From positions 59,052,120 through 59,116,119 of the forward strand of contig CM056583.1 in NCBI GenBank assembly GCA_029721435.1: a stretch of DNA of 64,000 bases. Direction: 5' to 3'. Below the pieces are notes generated by a model, which had not been told where the DNA came from, searched no databases, and saw only the letters and a list, made by a program, of their open reading frames with translations. Shown piece by piece: positions 24,610 to 36,403 of this stretch. Position numbers and translations under genes: made by a program. Every line of letters starts with the position of its first letter. Position 1 is the stretch's first letter. The DNA comes from Gymnothorax reevesii (taxonomy: Eukaryota > Chordata > Actinopteri > Anguilliformes > Muraenidae).

Positions 24610-25480
24610 TAAAGGTTTTTATATGACATGAAAAAAGTCAGAGCAAGAACTTTTGGCACCCTTCATGAAAAATGTCCACAAATATTGCATAAAATAAACA
24701 ACCCTGATATACCAAATCATGTTTTCGGCGCAAACATATTTTGATTTACATTTTATCTCCCGAGCATAAACTTCAAAATTATTGATGCCCCTTTGATAAA
24801 TATTTTTTTGGAACCACCCTCGAGAGTGTAAATGAACCAAGTCTCTTCCAGTTATACCTGACAGATTTGGTGGGTACTTTAGGGTACCTTAGTCTACTCC
24901 TCCATGCAGAACATTCCGCGGCCCTTAAGGTTTCTTAGTTTGCTTGAGAACTGCCCTTTTAAATTCCAAGCACAGGTTTTCAATGCCCCGAGATTGAGAT
25001 GTCCATAACAAAATTGTGATTTTATGTTGCCAAAAACCACGGCTTTGTTGATTTTGATGAATGTTAGCTGTTGTTGTTTTGCAGAAAAGTCAGAGGCTCA
25101 ACTGCTAGGCTATGGTAACAAGGTGTCCAGCTAAAATATTCTGGTATTTAGTGGAATTATGATCGATCCAAACAAAATCCTAAGGACCACTAGCACCATA
25201 ACAGTGCCAAAGCATTAATGATCCACCTCCATATTCTGCCATGGGCACCAGGTATTATTTATTATTTTAATTTGTCTCACCTATTGTGTATTTAGACAGG
25301 TAATATCATTGAGATGCAATGTCTCATTCTCAAGACAAACCTGGTCAGTCCCATTATTACGGCATTATACACCATGATTATGCTACAGCTCTGTTGCATA
25401 CTTGGTTGTGACTGGTTGAGGAATGTTCTGTGTGCACATCGTTTTCCTTTAACTGCTGATCTTTAAAGTAGTTTTGAATG
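24610..25480 (-). mobile_element. Decayed Tc1-like transposon, minus strand
   Basis: The minus strand near 25130-25255 reads MAEYGGGSLMLWHCYGASGP, a worn copy of the Tc1 block KxGGGSxMxWGCFSAxGTG. The outer sequence AGAACTTTTGGCACCC (24648-24663) resembles such elements' ends. Frames are broken throughout and the right boundary is approximate. Confidence 0.55.
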
Positions 25481-26153
25481 TTAGCCTTCTGGAAATTTGT
25501 ATTGATTTGAAATCCAGGATAAATTTAAATTTTGTAGATATCAGAAGCGAAGGTTAATAATAGGCCCAGACAACGTTTTATTTTTCCAATATAATTATTA
25601 ATCAGTGTGGTGATTATGACAATGGGAGAATTCACTATCTGCGAACAACTTGAATTGTGATGCTGTGAAACGAGTGACTGCACCTTGTCTATAGCAACAA
25701 AGGAAAATAGTAGTAAGGACTATACACTTGCACATAGTCTGAATTCATTAACTTTTTTTTTTTTTACAGTGTGTGGTAAGCGTGGTAAAAATACAGTGCC
25801 ATGCCAGTCATTATACAAAAATAACTGCACAGCCAAGTGGTTCACAGCCCTCTGCTGTTTGAATTTATTTTCATATAATGACCAACATGATATTGTATAA
25901 TGCTTACTGATATGCAACGCCTTTCTAAACCAATTGCCATGGGTGTGCATGATCAAAAAGCTTCAAAGTCTCATTGGCCCACAACATTATAATTGCAATC
26001 ATAGTTCAAAAAATGCTTTACAATTTTCAGACTCCATACAGCCTTGCTGATATGGAGGTTGGCATCTGACAGCTGGAGAAACTTAACAATCCCAAGAGTG
26101 CACTAAAATGTGCAGCCCTGTCGCTGTGATCCCTGCATTTTTCTTTGCTACCC
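25481..26153. other. Non-coding stretch, nothing recognised
   Basis: AT-rich DNA between two mobile elements. The opposed 71- and 78-codon frames at 25685-25956 overlap each other and show no known motif. Confidence 0.4.
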
Positions 26154-26547
26154 TAATGCTAGGTTGACATTATGTTCCCGGCGGCCACGGCAGCCCGGTT
26201 TGCGCTGTAGGATTTTGGGCATTTTTTTCTCTCTATTCAAGTCTTGGCAAGTTTTCTCATGGTCTATCGCGGTATCTGTGACGGGCCGTCGGGGGAAAGG
26301 GTCTGCTGAGTTCTGTAGGCTCCAAGGCGCACCACGGTTCGGCCCGCGGTCTATCACGGATGCCAGAATGTTCCCTCCCGGCCCGTCACGTTCTGATGGG
26401 GTCCCTCATGTTTCTCATGTTCTGATCAAGGTCTGACATGTTCCTCACGTTCTTATCAAGGTTGGACACATTTTTCACGTTCTGTCAAGGCTTTCCACGG
26501 ATGAAACGTGGACGCCGGGCAGCTTTGGAGCACGTTTGTGCCTGCAG

Positions 26548-26558
26548 TATAAAAAAAA
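26548..26558 (+). promoter_or_regulatory. Inward TATA-like box, left arm
   Basis: TATAAAAAAAA lies about 390 bases inside the left end of the 4.5-kb element, just after the CpG-rich subterminal region. A TATA-like box faces the opposite way in the right arm. The pair suggests the arms carried promoters for internal transcription; no gene is attached to this one. Confidence 0.3.
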
Positions 26559-26589
26559 GGCCTCCCAAGCAATAACAATCATTCAGAAG

Positions 26590-26760
26590 TGTATAGTAAC
26601 AAAGTACATGTACTTTGTTCGAGTGCTTAAGTAGTGTTTATTTTGAGGATTTGTATTTTACTTGAGTTCTCTCCCCCCCCCCCAATTGGGACTTCTACTT
26701 TTACTCTACTATATTTAAAAGATAAAAAGTATACTTTTACTTTGTTACTTTGACACTGGC
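26590..26760. repeat. AAGTAC/ACTTTTAC-rich repeat arm, left
   Basis: Starts near GTAACAAAGTACATGTACTT and ends in ACTTTTACTTTGTTACTTTG, with CTTAAGTA and TTTACTTGAG in between. This composition is that of a common fish repeat. It mirrors the block at 29700-29930, giving an inner inverted pair around the LINE. Confidence 0.4.
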
Positions 26761-27279
26761 CACTTCGTTACTGGTTACAAATTAAAATATGAATGTAATT
26801 CATTATTTAAGGATTATCTGGTTGTGGCATGTTTGAGAAGAACAACGGTGCTCAGCAGGGTATCGTAAACGTTTTGTGCAGATGTGTCTGCCAGCGGACA
26901 TGGAGCTGCAAATTTATGAGCACAGTTACAATATTCTATCACTAGATGGCACACCCAGATCAGTTATTGAATATTCACAAGCAAGCCACGCTCGAACATG
27001 GTTTAGAATATGGATGAGTTCAGTCCAATCCCTGTTTTTCAGGAGTTGCCCAAATTAAACTCCTCAGCTAAGCCTGATGTGCAAACTGCTCAAAATACTT
27101 GCCCATAGTATCTATCCAGCAGTTCAAAAAAAAATCTCTTGCTAGAGAAGAAAATCATTGTCCTCTGTAGCAACTACTTCAGCTGCAATGAGCCAATGGT
27201 ATCCCACCCAAAATCATGAAATCATAAAATCCTAAAAAAGTCACATTTAGGCAGGCGTACATTTTGAGCAGTGACAATA

Positions 27280-29580
27280 AGTAACTTAGTTACAAGAATG
27301 GGGCAGATCAACAGAATCAACTCTTAATTCATAAATTTCAAAAACCTGATTTTTAAAAGACTTCAAGGAGAAGGTGGCCCTGACAGGCAATACCATTCCA
27401 TAGTCTGCGAGACCTATTAAAATAACGAGAAGCATACTCCTCCGTACGAAAAAACGGACCTTTAAATTTGAGTGGATCAACACCTTTGACTGCTGGACTT
27501 AAGTAGGTATTCAGGTCTAAATCAACTTTTTTACACAAACAATTGTGAAAAAATGACAAATCAGCCATTTCTCTCCTAAATGAAAGAGGAAGTAAATTTA
27601 GCTTACTTAACCTTTCATCATAAGTTTGACCTGAGCCAAGAATATGGCGCGCAACACGTCTCTGAACTTTTTCCAGTGACTCTAGATCTCTTTTAGTATG
27701 AGTGTCCCACACTGTCGAGCAATATTCCAATTTGCTCTGTACCAATGTTTTATAAAGGGTAGCACACACATCTGGTGTTGCCCTTCCACCACAAACTCTT
27801 CATATGGCTCCCCATGCTTGATTAGCATTATTACTGATTGTTTCAATATGCTTGCTGCATGATAACAATGAGTTGAAAATGACACCAAGATCCTTTACAC
27901 TGTCCACCTAACGGAGGGCCCTTCCATCCATATTGTAATAAAAACAAGAAGGGCTACACTTCCTACTAACTTGCATAAATTCACACTTGATAATGTTAAA
28001 ACTAATGCGCCATGTATCACTCCACTCAAATAGTTTCTCACTGTCCTCTTGTAACCTCAAATTGTCATTGTGACCTGAAATTACTCTGTAAATCTTACTA
28101 TCGTCAGCAAACAAATCCATAAAGGTATTCTTATCAATAACAGAGGGTAAATCATTTATAAACAATACAAATAATAAGAGACCAAGAATAGACCCTTGCG
28201 GTATGCCGGATGTGACATCACAAACGGACGACTCAATCCCCTCGACAACAACCCTTGGTTTTCTATTAGTAAGATAGGATGTAAGCCACTGTAAGAGGCA
28301 ACCTCCCTTCCCAAAAGATTGGAGCTTGTAAAGAAGTAGGTGATTGGACATTGTGTCGAATGTTTTACTAAAATCCAAATAAACCACGTCGACTTGACCA
28401 CCTGAGTCCAAGACTTGACTCAGACGATCCTGAGTTTGAGTCAACTGCGTGGCTGTCGGGCGTTTGTTCATGAAACCATGCTGGCATCAGGAGATGAAAG
28501 GACGTGGAACAGGAAAGATTTTTATTATAGACACAGGGCTCCATGACTTTTGACACAATTGATAATAAAGACACTGGCCGATAGTTGGCAACACTCTGCT
28601 CATCTCCCTTCTTAAATACAGGGACCACATTGGCTAAATTCCAATCAACTGGTAAATTATCTAATTGCAAGGAGATATTAAATAGGAGCAATAATGAAAA
28701 ATAAACTCTTCAGAACAAGGCTTCAATACACAAGGTGATATTCAATCAGGGCCACAGGCCTTGAATAAACCAATCCTTTTACTTGCGGGACAAACATCAT
28801 CAGGTAGAATATTAAAGTATTCCAAATCATGATTTACATAAGCTCCATAATAGGAGCTTCAACTTTAGAAAAGTTAGAAGAGAAATACTTATTAAAGGTA
28901 TCAGCCGTTGACTAGCTGTCATCAAAATAGTTATTATCAACAAACACATTCTTAGGTAATGACACTTTGTTTTGGATTTAAAGAAATTCCAAAACTGTTT
29001 TGGGTTTTTATTCACAACACCTCCAAGCCCATTAACATACGTACTGTTTATCACGTGTCAACTTCCGTAACTGATTTCTTAACGAACGATATTTATAGCA
29101 GTTTGAGACTGTTTTTCTGGGCTTAAAATTTCGGCGAGCAGAGTGAACTTTGTGTGAAAGGTGTTTAACCTCTCCATCAATCCATCAAGGTTGATAATGG
29201 TCACTGATGGTCTTGGTGGGGTAAACCTATCCTGGCCCTCATAATATGGCAATCCACTCTGACCACATCAATGTGAAGTGAATCTTTCAGAGCTAAATGA
29301 ATGACGATAAACAAAATGAGAAACAGGTCCTAGTGAGTCTACAAGAAACAACTTCATGCTACCAAAATCAGCCTTGGCATAGTCACGAACAAGGCGTGGT
29401 ACACCAGTTTGTTGCAGAATATTAACTCACATACTACAAACAAGTGGTGAATAATCAGAATCAAAACGATCAAGCCATATTTCTATGTTAAACACCTTTT
29501 CAGGTTGGTTAGTAAAATGAAATCAAGAGTGTTCCCACTAATATGAGTACCACCCCGGCTAATTCTATCAATTATAGCGG
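27280..29580 (-). pseudogene. Decayed non-LTR retrotransposon (jockey/CR1/L2-like LINE)
   Basis: Reading the minus strand from high to low coordinates, the pieces appear in the natural order of a LINE ORF2. The endonuclease tail is GNTLDFILLTN (about 29520-29550). Reverse transcriptase entry is VVPVFKKGDEQSVANYRPVS (about 28600). Domain A is VDVVYLDFSKTFD (28350-28400), domain B is TSGIPQGSILGLLLFVLFIND (28150-28210), and catalytic domain C is MDLFADDSKIYR (28080-28120). The thumb and C-terminal region has RRVARHILGSGQTYDERLSKLNLLPL and RSRRLWNGI (27380-27660). At least four frameshifts or stops break it. The enzyme would copy its own RNA into nicked DNA. The clade cannot be fixed by eye. Confidence 0.85.
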
Positions 29581-29699
29581 TTTTTTTTTAACTGCCAGTA
29601 AATTCAAAGAAGAAGAAGAAAAAGATGAGGTATATAAAGGAGAGACTGCCTGTTTATTTTTGAGTACTGTATCTTTCATTCACCGGAAAATTGATTAAA

Positions 29700-29930
29700 G
29701 AGAACGAGGAGAGAACAATGCGTCGTTGCTTTGCCTCTTTCTATGTGTACTATGAAAAATACTTTGTGTTTGTACTTGCACTTTTGATACCTCAGTATAT
29801 TTTTTCACAAGATGTTTTTTGGCACTTAAGTACATTTAATGTGAGCAACTTTAAGACTTTTACCCAAGTAATTTTCTTATGGGTGACTTCAACTTTTACC
29901 AAAGTAACTTTCAGTTACTGTTTTTGCGTC
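29700..29930. repeat. AAGTAC/ACTTTTAC-rich repeat arm, right
   Basis: Motifs GGCACTTAAGTACATTTAATG, TTTTACCCAAGTAA and AACTTTTACCAAAGTAACTTTCAGTTACTG resemble, in opposite orientation, the block at 26590-26760 (AGTAACAAAGTACATGTACT, GTACTTTTAC..). The two blocks flank the LINE inside the 4.5-kb element. Confidence 0.4.
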
Positions 29931-30092
29931 AGCAAAACATACTGTTTTTGCGTCAGCAAGAAGGTCAGCAGCAGTTGCTGAGAGGGATGGTCAGAGTGCA
30001 GTAATATAATACAGTAACATGGAGTAATCTATCAAAGATGTTGTGTCGCAAATGCTCAGACTCGAATGAAGCTCCCCTGTCGGGCCCAGCTT

Positions 30093-30099
30093 CTATATA
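30093..30099 (-). promoter_or_regulatory. Inward TATA-like box, right arm
   Basis: On the minus strand the sequence reads GGGAGTATATAGAAGCTGGG about 535 bases inside the right end of the 4.5-kb element. The spacing and CpG-rich upstream sequence are promoter-like. No intact frame follows it. Confidence 0.35.
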
Positions 30100-30635
30100 C
30101 TCCCTCTCAGACCGCGTGCGCCGTGTCAGACCGTAGTAGAACGCAACACGCTGTAGCGCGCCGGCCAGCAAACCGTGACACGCCGGAAAGCGCCGTGATT
30201 GAACGCGACAAAACAGCTACCATACACCCTCGCTTGCCGTGTGAACCGTGGCAAAACGGGACAAAAGGCGCAGCAACCCTGCAACAACCGTGACAAAACG
30301 CACACTAAACGCGGCAGAACGTGACAAAATTTGAAAGGACCGTGAGATGCCAGGAAATACACATGCTTCCAGTCTCCAAGTTTTGTTACGGCCTATAATG
30401 TACGATCACGTTTTGTTGCGTTCACCCCATTTTACTATGGCCTACTAGGTTTCTCTGCATCATGACTGCCGTGGCAAATTTTTTGACAGTTTAAAAATCT
30501 GGCCCGGCATCCACGGCAATCGCTGCCTGTCACGTTTGCCCATCCCATCCCCTCTCACGCTCATCCCGTTTTGTCCGCGGTGGCATGAATGGTGATTGCC
30601 GTGGCCGCCAGGAACATAATGTCAACCTAGCATAA

Positions 30636-33600
30636 CCATCCTCCTCGCCGTGAGTAGGCACATTATGCCAGTGTGACCTCTTCTTGGCAGATTTGTTGGT
30701 GCTCCAAAATTTATAAATGTTTCACTTATTGCTCCGATTCTGCACAATGGCAATTTCAAATGTTTAAATAATTGATGTGTATTTTTTATATAATTAGTTT
30801 TATCTGATTATTGCGACTCAACAGCAATTATTTGCCCTTGTGACCTGAAAGCACTTTGTTTTTCCCGTGAAGACGTGCAACATTTTATTTAGACAGTAAA
30901 TTGTAAACAGCAGTGACACACATTCTGGCAACTACCACCAAATTTGGATAAAAAAAAGAAATCTTCATCTGAAGCACCTTTTTTTTATTTCTATTGGAAA
31001 TAATCCTTAGAAGTGTAATACATTTTAATTAATTATATTAAGCTGAATATTTCCGAGAAAACATACTGTTACCAAGAAAATAAAGTTTTTTATGTTGTAA
31101 TACCAGTCTGGAGTCAGCCATAGCACTGCTCGCGAACTGGCAGGAAAAACAAGATTTGTCAACAAATATGTTCAGTCACAGGCCCTTTATTGATGCTCCA
31201 AAATTAAGAAAAATCAAAAAGATTAGCTAAACAAAAAGAACAACCCCTACGTTAGGAAAACTGCTATTCAAGCAGAGGCAAAAAAAAAAAAAAAATCCCA
31301 ATGTCCAGCTTCTCCCACCAATCACATGCTCAAAACAGTCATGCCATGTCATCTCCCCCTGCAGGCCTGAGAACCAGGCCTTCATAAACACCCTGATTTT
31401 GCAGTGTCCTTTAGCTTAGCTGATAAACACCACAACTGCCACTTAAATTTGGCAACACAACATGCACGCATATTAAGTAATTTTACCAAATGTTTACATG
31501 AAAAATTTGAGTCACTCCATTTTTGTTTATTTAATATAGTGATATTTGGTCATTTAAGGGTGCTGATGATTCTTGAGCTGACTCTAAGCACAGCCAATTA
31601 GGATGGAGCAGTTTTTCTATCAGACTCCATATGCGGCACCGTACTGTTTGCACCTAAGACAATATACAAGTTGTTCATTTGCTCAGAAACTTTGAATGTA
31701 TGCCTAAATTTGAATATTGAATTGTAAACTTCAGCTGAAATTAGGATCCAGAAGCAAGAATCATCAACCAATCTCATGTCTGCTCAGTTCTAATAACGTA
31801 AAGTATAGGTTTTATGACTTTCCAAGCCATTCGCAAACAGTAGATAATACTATGGGATCAGCTCAAATTAAGACTTCAATTCTCACAAAAACCATGTTGA
31901 TTGTAGGATCCGTAGTGCCTTTATTGTTGAATTTGGGATAGCCTGCTTGCTACTGGCATTGTGCATTTAACTGGACCAAGCCATGCCATCTGGTTCATGC
32001 TTGATAGAAAAATTAGTTTACCAATATACAAGTGACACTTTAATATAAATAAATATAAATATAAATATAGTAAATGTATACATTTTAAAACACAAGTACT
32101 CAATTATGTATACAAAAATCTACCTAACTACATAAAATATATATACACAGACAGATTTTATATACCTACAGTTTTAATTCTGAACTATTATAGCTGGTGT
32201 CTGCCTTGACCACAACTTTAAAACTGAGTTTTAAAGGATTAATAGTTCTTTATATACAGGACATTCCCATGCATTATTCATATAGCCCACTTGTAATCAC
32301 CAATACAAGTATACTATAAACATAGGAACAAATGAAATAATTTGTATGCTTGATTGTTAAACTTGAATAAAATATCAAATGATAAATCTTGATCTTTTCT
32401 TACCGATTGGGGGGTGGGCTGGGGATGTGAGTGTTTCGATTTTCCGTAAGAATGTTCCAGCACTTTATTAGATTTTAAAAAAAAATTCCAAATCAGAAAT
32501 CAAGACCAGATCAGTAGAATAAAGACAAAACAGTGTAATACCCATTTTATCTAGTGTATTTTCTGTGAAGGAGGCTTAAATTACATCTTTATTTTGACAG
32601 CCAATATCATCAGCCTTCATTCGTTAAGCTATCATACTATCCACAATACAAGATTACTGCAAACAAAATAGTCCAGCAAATAGAGCGAGAATCCCTATTT
32701 TGGCACTGAAACTAGTTCAAACAAGATGCAATTCAAGCAATATTTAATTCGGACACAAAATGCAGCACCCCAAGATCAGCGCGTATGGGTACTCTAGGTA
32801 GCACAATGTAAAAGGTATCAGTGAATCAAATCAGCATGTCCTTACAAACTCAAAATGTCACTTAAGATGAGGGAAATCCAATTCAGAATGAGATTGAGCC
32901 AAATGAACCAAGAACCAAGCCCATTGTCACCCACATTACATCTGAGGACCATTCTGGTTTTGGGAATAAATAAATTCTGTCCTTCCCTATGATAAATTAA
33001 TCACCCTCTGAGCACCCAGGGCATGACATCCCCAGGGCTCTCTCTCTAATCCTCCTTCATAATTTAAGGTGATCTCCTCTATAATTTAAGGCGATTGTAT
33101 TAGGTGACCATCTAAGAGCATCGTGCAATGAAAAGGCCAAAACCGCCATAGGCCAAGGCCACTTGGTGGGAACCTAGGAAGGAGGATTACTGCCTGCTGC
33201 TCTGGCCTTGTAGATGCCTTAGATTCATCCTCGACCCCAACGCAAATGCAAAGACTGGGCCTCAAGCAAGAGTTGTAATCACACAAAGACTTGCACTGCT
33301 AATATTTCTTGCCTTCATTTTCAAGAGACTCTCCACCACATAACTTCATTTTACTCATTTATGAAAAATAAGTGCACGATTAGTAAGTTTGCTGTGGTGG
33401 ATCTGTCATTAGTGAGTTTCTGTCTCTTACCCACTATCTGACTGGATAGACCTCTGACCCCACAACTTCCACCAGGAGTAAGAGGGTTCGATAGTGAAAG
33501 GACAAGTGATTAACTCTCTCCTCATAGCTGATCAAAAACTGATTTGTGCAGAGATACCAACAACAAAAGAGCAAATTTTGGTTGAAGTAAAGGTCATTAT

Positions 33601-35042
33601 GATGCTTACCTTCTTCAATTATGCAGAACTGCAATGGGCTGTATCCCATCTGAATTTAGAGCCAGCTTTGGCAATGGACAGGTTCTTCAACCGTCAAGGC
33701 TCTTTGAAATGCTTAATGGTGTTTCTTGCAGTTCCGTGGCAGCATTTAATGTCTTCAGCATCGTGTAAGGCCTCAATTCAGCTACAAACAATCTGAGAGA
33801 TCTCCTTCTGTTATGGCATCATGTTTAACACCGTGACACTGTTCATGTCATCATATATACTGGAAAAACTGATCATCAGAAGTAATTTTGCAGAATAGTG
33901 TTGCCTCAAACCAGTTAGAACTATTTTTTTTTTGTATCAATAATCATGGAATGAGCCTTCAAACATGCATTCAGGACACAAGAGAGTCCAAAAAAAATTG
34001 CTACACCTTTCAATCATTATAAAAACAATGTTTCAGTGTTTTTATTCATTACCCACACTTTTACCTCAATATTCTTGTGGAAATGATTTTTTGGTTCTTT
34101 CCTACAATAGTATTTCTCCAATACATTTTCACAAAACATTTATAGAGAAGTAACACATCAGGACCCCTGTTAGACAAAGTATAAGTGGTATATAATCATG
34201 TATAATCATCACTGCACACTACTGCATTTGTACATGTACAGTATGTTTTATTTGTAAGTACACAGCATTAGCGTAAACAATATGAATGTAATTAACATAG
34301 GCAATAAACACAACTGAAGTTATTTTTGCTATCACAGCCATCATGCCACAAAGGATGGGAGTAATAGCTAACAAAGTAGATAGAAAATATGAGCTTGTTA
34401 GCCGGCAATACTATGCTGGTGACAAAGCAGTGCCAGTATTGTTATACAGTATATCATTACAAAAAATGATTGGACGGACTTTACCACAGTCCTGCAACCT
34501 GAACAGGTAAACGGATTTTCTTTATTCTCATTTTAAATAATGAATTAATTGAAATTGGAATATTTGCTAATCTCGCGGTGAGACTGGCTTGTCAGGTTAT
34601 CGGTGTTTTCACTACTTAACTGGGCTTAATCAGCATAGGTTAGCACTTTAAAATATTTAACTTTCATCAGCTGATGGTGGCCGTCTCCACATGATGACTC
34701 TGCTTGCTTCCCGAACCCTGCTGCTGCTTGTTGACTCCATTTTTCATATAGCATACATTTTTTTTGTCCAACTGCGAAATTAAGCATAAAAAAGGGGGAA
34801 AAAAAATAAATAAATTGTGCTCCACACCAGGAGTGAATGTTTTGAATGTAAAATTCTTGCAAACAAATTTCCTGCATTTTCGTCCCAGATTACCGCATCC
34901 CATAGGTGTGAAATGGCCTTTAATCAGTGCCTCCATTATTCTAATTCTATTACTCTCACCCCTTAGGTGTCACAAAGAGGAGATCTGAAAGGCTTGCAAT
35001 TGTGAATGGGCAGTGGGCCTTGTGACAAGATAGGGGAGCTTC
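30636..35042. other. Intergenic stretch, nothing firmly recognised
   Basis: About 4.4 kb of AT-rich DNA between the Harbinger-like element and the exon cassette. Small frames (65-100 codons) have no known motifs. A short AAATAAATATAAATATAA run lies near 32045-32070. No exon of kcnn2 or ggcx and no RNA gene was seen. Confidence 0.4.
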
Positions 35043-35260
35043 AAAGGCTAGGTAGGCAGAAACCTAGAAAGAAGGTTTGAATTGAGTCCACACGGTTCTC
35101 ATCCCATCAGCTCTGACTCAAGCTCCTCCGACCAGACACACATCTGATGCACGCGCTTCTGATCCACCTGCATATACGTTACCTGACAACGCCAACTTGC
35201 AGAAGCTTCTTTTCTTTTCTTTTGAACTGTAGTTAGAGGAAAAAGAATTTAGCCGTTTAC

Positions 35261-35497
35261 CTGTCCAACAGAAGTACAGCGAGCTCCGAGTCCAACTTGA
35301 AACCAATGCTATCCCGAACTTCTCTCCATCTTTGAAATGCAACGCCGATATTGATACGCTTTTTATTGCGTTTATTGTCAAACTCTTTTAGACTCTCTTT
35401 TTGCCGAATCCGTTTTCCTCTTTTTGGGTTGTTTTGCACTGAACGCGGGTGTTTCCAAACGTGGAATGGCAACTTTTCCTGTCCGGTCGTCCGCCAT
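35261..35497 (-). pseudogene. Frameshifted first coding exon, INIGxAFxRW module
   Basis: On the minus strand ATG at 35497-35495 opens MADDRTGKVAIPRLETPAF, then KQPKKRKTDSAKRESKR, a nuclear-localisation-like basic stretch. This frame hits TGA at 35380-35378. In a second frame the coding sense continues at once as DNKRNKKRINIGVAFQRW then REVRDSIGFKLDSELAVLLLD, and runs to an AG|GTAAAC donor at 35261. The two halves make one sensible module only with a small indel near 35380, so this copy is frameshifted, or the sequence has an error there. The module is predicted nuclear; its function is unknown to me. No downstream exon was found on the minus strand before 30.6 kb. CCAAT-box upstream sequence indicates it once had its own promoter. 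Confidence 0.6.
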
Positions 35498-35535
35498 TGC
35501 TGCAGAGTGGTTTCCGTATCAGCTGTAGTAGAACA

Positions 35536-35590
35536 GCCAATCGCTGTTTGGCTCTCTCAAAGCTCTATAAGCTGCTCTGCGATTGGTCAA
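35536..35590 (-). promoter_or_regulatory. CCAAT-box promoter of the exon cassette
   Basis: AGCCAATCGCTG (35535-35546, + sense) and GCGATTGGTC (35579-35588) are two oppositely oriented CCAAT boxes 40-90 bases upstream of the minus-strand ATG, with a TTATAG element between them. Two NF-Y type boxes and GC-containing flanks are typical of vertebrate housekeeping promoters. Confidence 0.45.
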
Positions 35591-35929
35591 AATCTACCGT
35601 CACGGGTAGATTCTTTGCAGGCTGAAAACAGAGCCAAGGAAAGACGTAGAGGTCTGATCTTTTTTCACATCACTTCCTTTACATTATCCCCAAGGTTATT
35701 AAGTAAATTTTTGCCTAAAACGGTCAAAAGAAAGCTGCCTACCTAGCCTTTAAATTAGAACTATCCTACAAGTCAGCTCATTCTATGGTGCAATTCCCTT
35801 CACAGAATTGTCCTATATTCCAATGGGTGGCGGTAATCAAAGACTACCATGATTATGTTGCATAAAAATGGTTATTAACAGCAATAATGGCAAGAAATCA
35901 AAGTTTCTGATGGGTGCATTTTTCATAAA

Positions 35930-36403
35930 ATGTACGTTTATTTTGTATCAAAGCAAATTCTGCAAATTAGTGTTCTTCTTTTAAAAGATACGCAAGAACA
36001 GTTTGAGGAGGAGAGTCAATATTTTGGAGGGGGGGGGGAATATACAGCCATTGCATAATATTACCTCAATCCAACATAATGTCCTCTCAATAGTATCAAT
36101 ATAAAATTTTGAAACATCAAAGTAATCAAAAAACTTGTCAGAAAAGTATTCATATTAATGGTCTTGAAATAATAATTACAACTCAAATATAAACAATCCA
36201 AAAAATTTTAAGTAATTCTTTACAAAGCTTGTTCCGGTAATTGTTTCAGAATACTAATATCAATGCATTTGATATAAACCATTCAAAACTCAATTTTTCC
36301 AACAAGACCTTCAAATCCTCAGGAATACAAGGAAAGTATTCGCTGATGTAAAAAGGCCAATGATGTAGCAGTAACAGTTAACCAATCACAATGGCAGTTC
36401 CTC
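35930..36403 (-). other. ggcx: ggcx 3' UTR (inferred)
   Basis: Downstream of the ggcx stop codon, the minus strand has AATAAA at 35942-35937. That would give a 3' UTR of roughly 480 bases. No transcript evidence is available. Confidence 0.4.

Larger units (their letters stand above)
26157..30632. mobile_element. 4.5-kb inverted-repeat DNA element with a LINE inside
   Basis: The ends TGCTAGGTTGACATTATG and CATAATGTCAACCTAGCA are perfect inverted copies and continue to GGCGGCCACGGCA with one mismatch. TAA flanks both sides (26154-26156, 30633-30635), a 3-bp duplication compatible with PIF/Harbinger transposons. Both subterminal regions (about 26157-26560 and 30050-30632) are unusually CpG-rich against their surroundings and full of short motifs such as CACGTTCTG, GTCACGG and ACAAAACG. 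Each has a TATA-like box facing inward (26548 on +, 30093-30099 on -). No transposase frame was found. A decayed LINE occupies the middle, so the original gene may have been lost or the element is non-autonomous. Confidence 0.75.
35043..35751 (-). mobile_element. Promoter-plus-first-exon cassette bounded by 17-bp inverted repeats
   Basis: AAAGGCTAGGTAGGCAG at 35043-35059 and its exact reverse complement at 35735-35751 enclose about 710 bp. Inside, on the minus strand, come two CCAAT boxes, a YY1-like GCCGCCAT at the start codon (reverse-complement sense), a lysine-rich coding exon, and a GTAAAC splice donor. CpG frequency is higher than in flanking DNA. I recall similar N-terminal modules in predicted teleost proteins, which would fit spread of a mobile exon. 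No target duplication is evident, so mobility is inferred only from the inverted repeats. Confidence 0.5.

Noticed and set aside
26110..26436. 108-codon frame as a gene
   Set aside because: It lies across the left end of the inverted-repeat element; its codons reflect the CpG-rich arm and no domain is present.
34626..34988. Possible second exon for the cassette at 35261-35497
   Set aside because: The minus-strand frames here have no acceptor-compatible, protein-like continuation that I could support.
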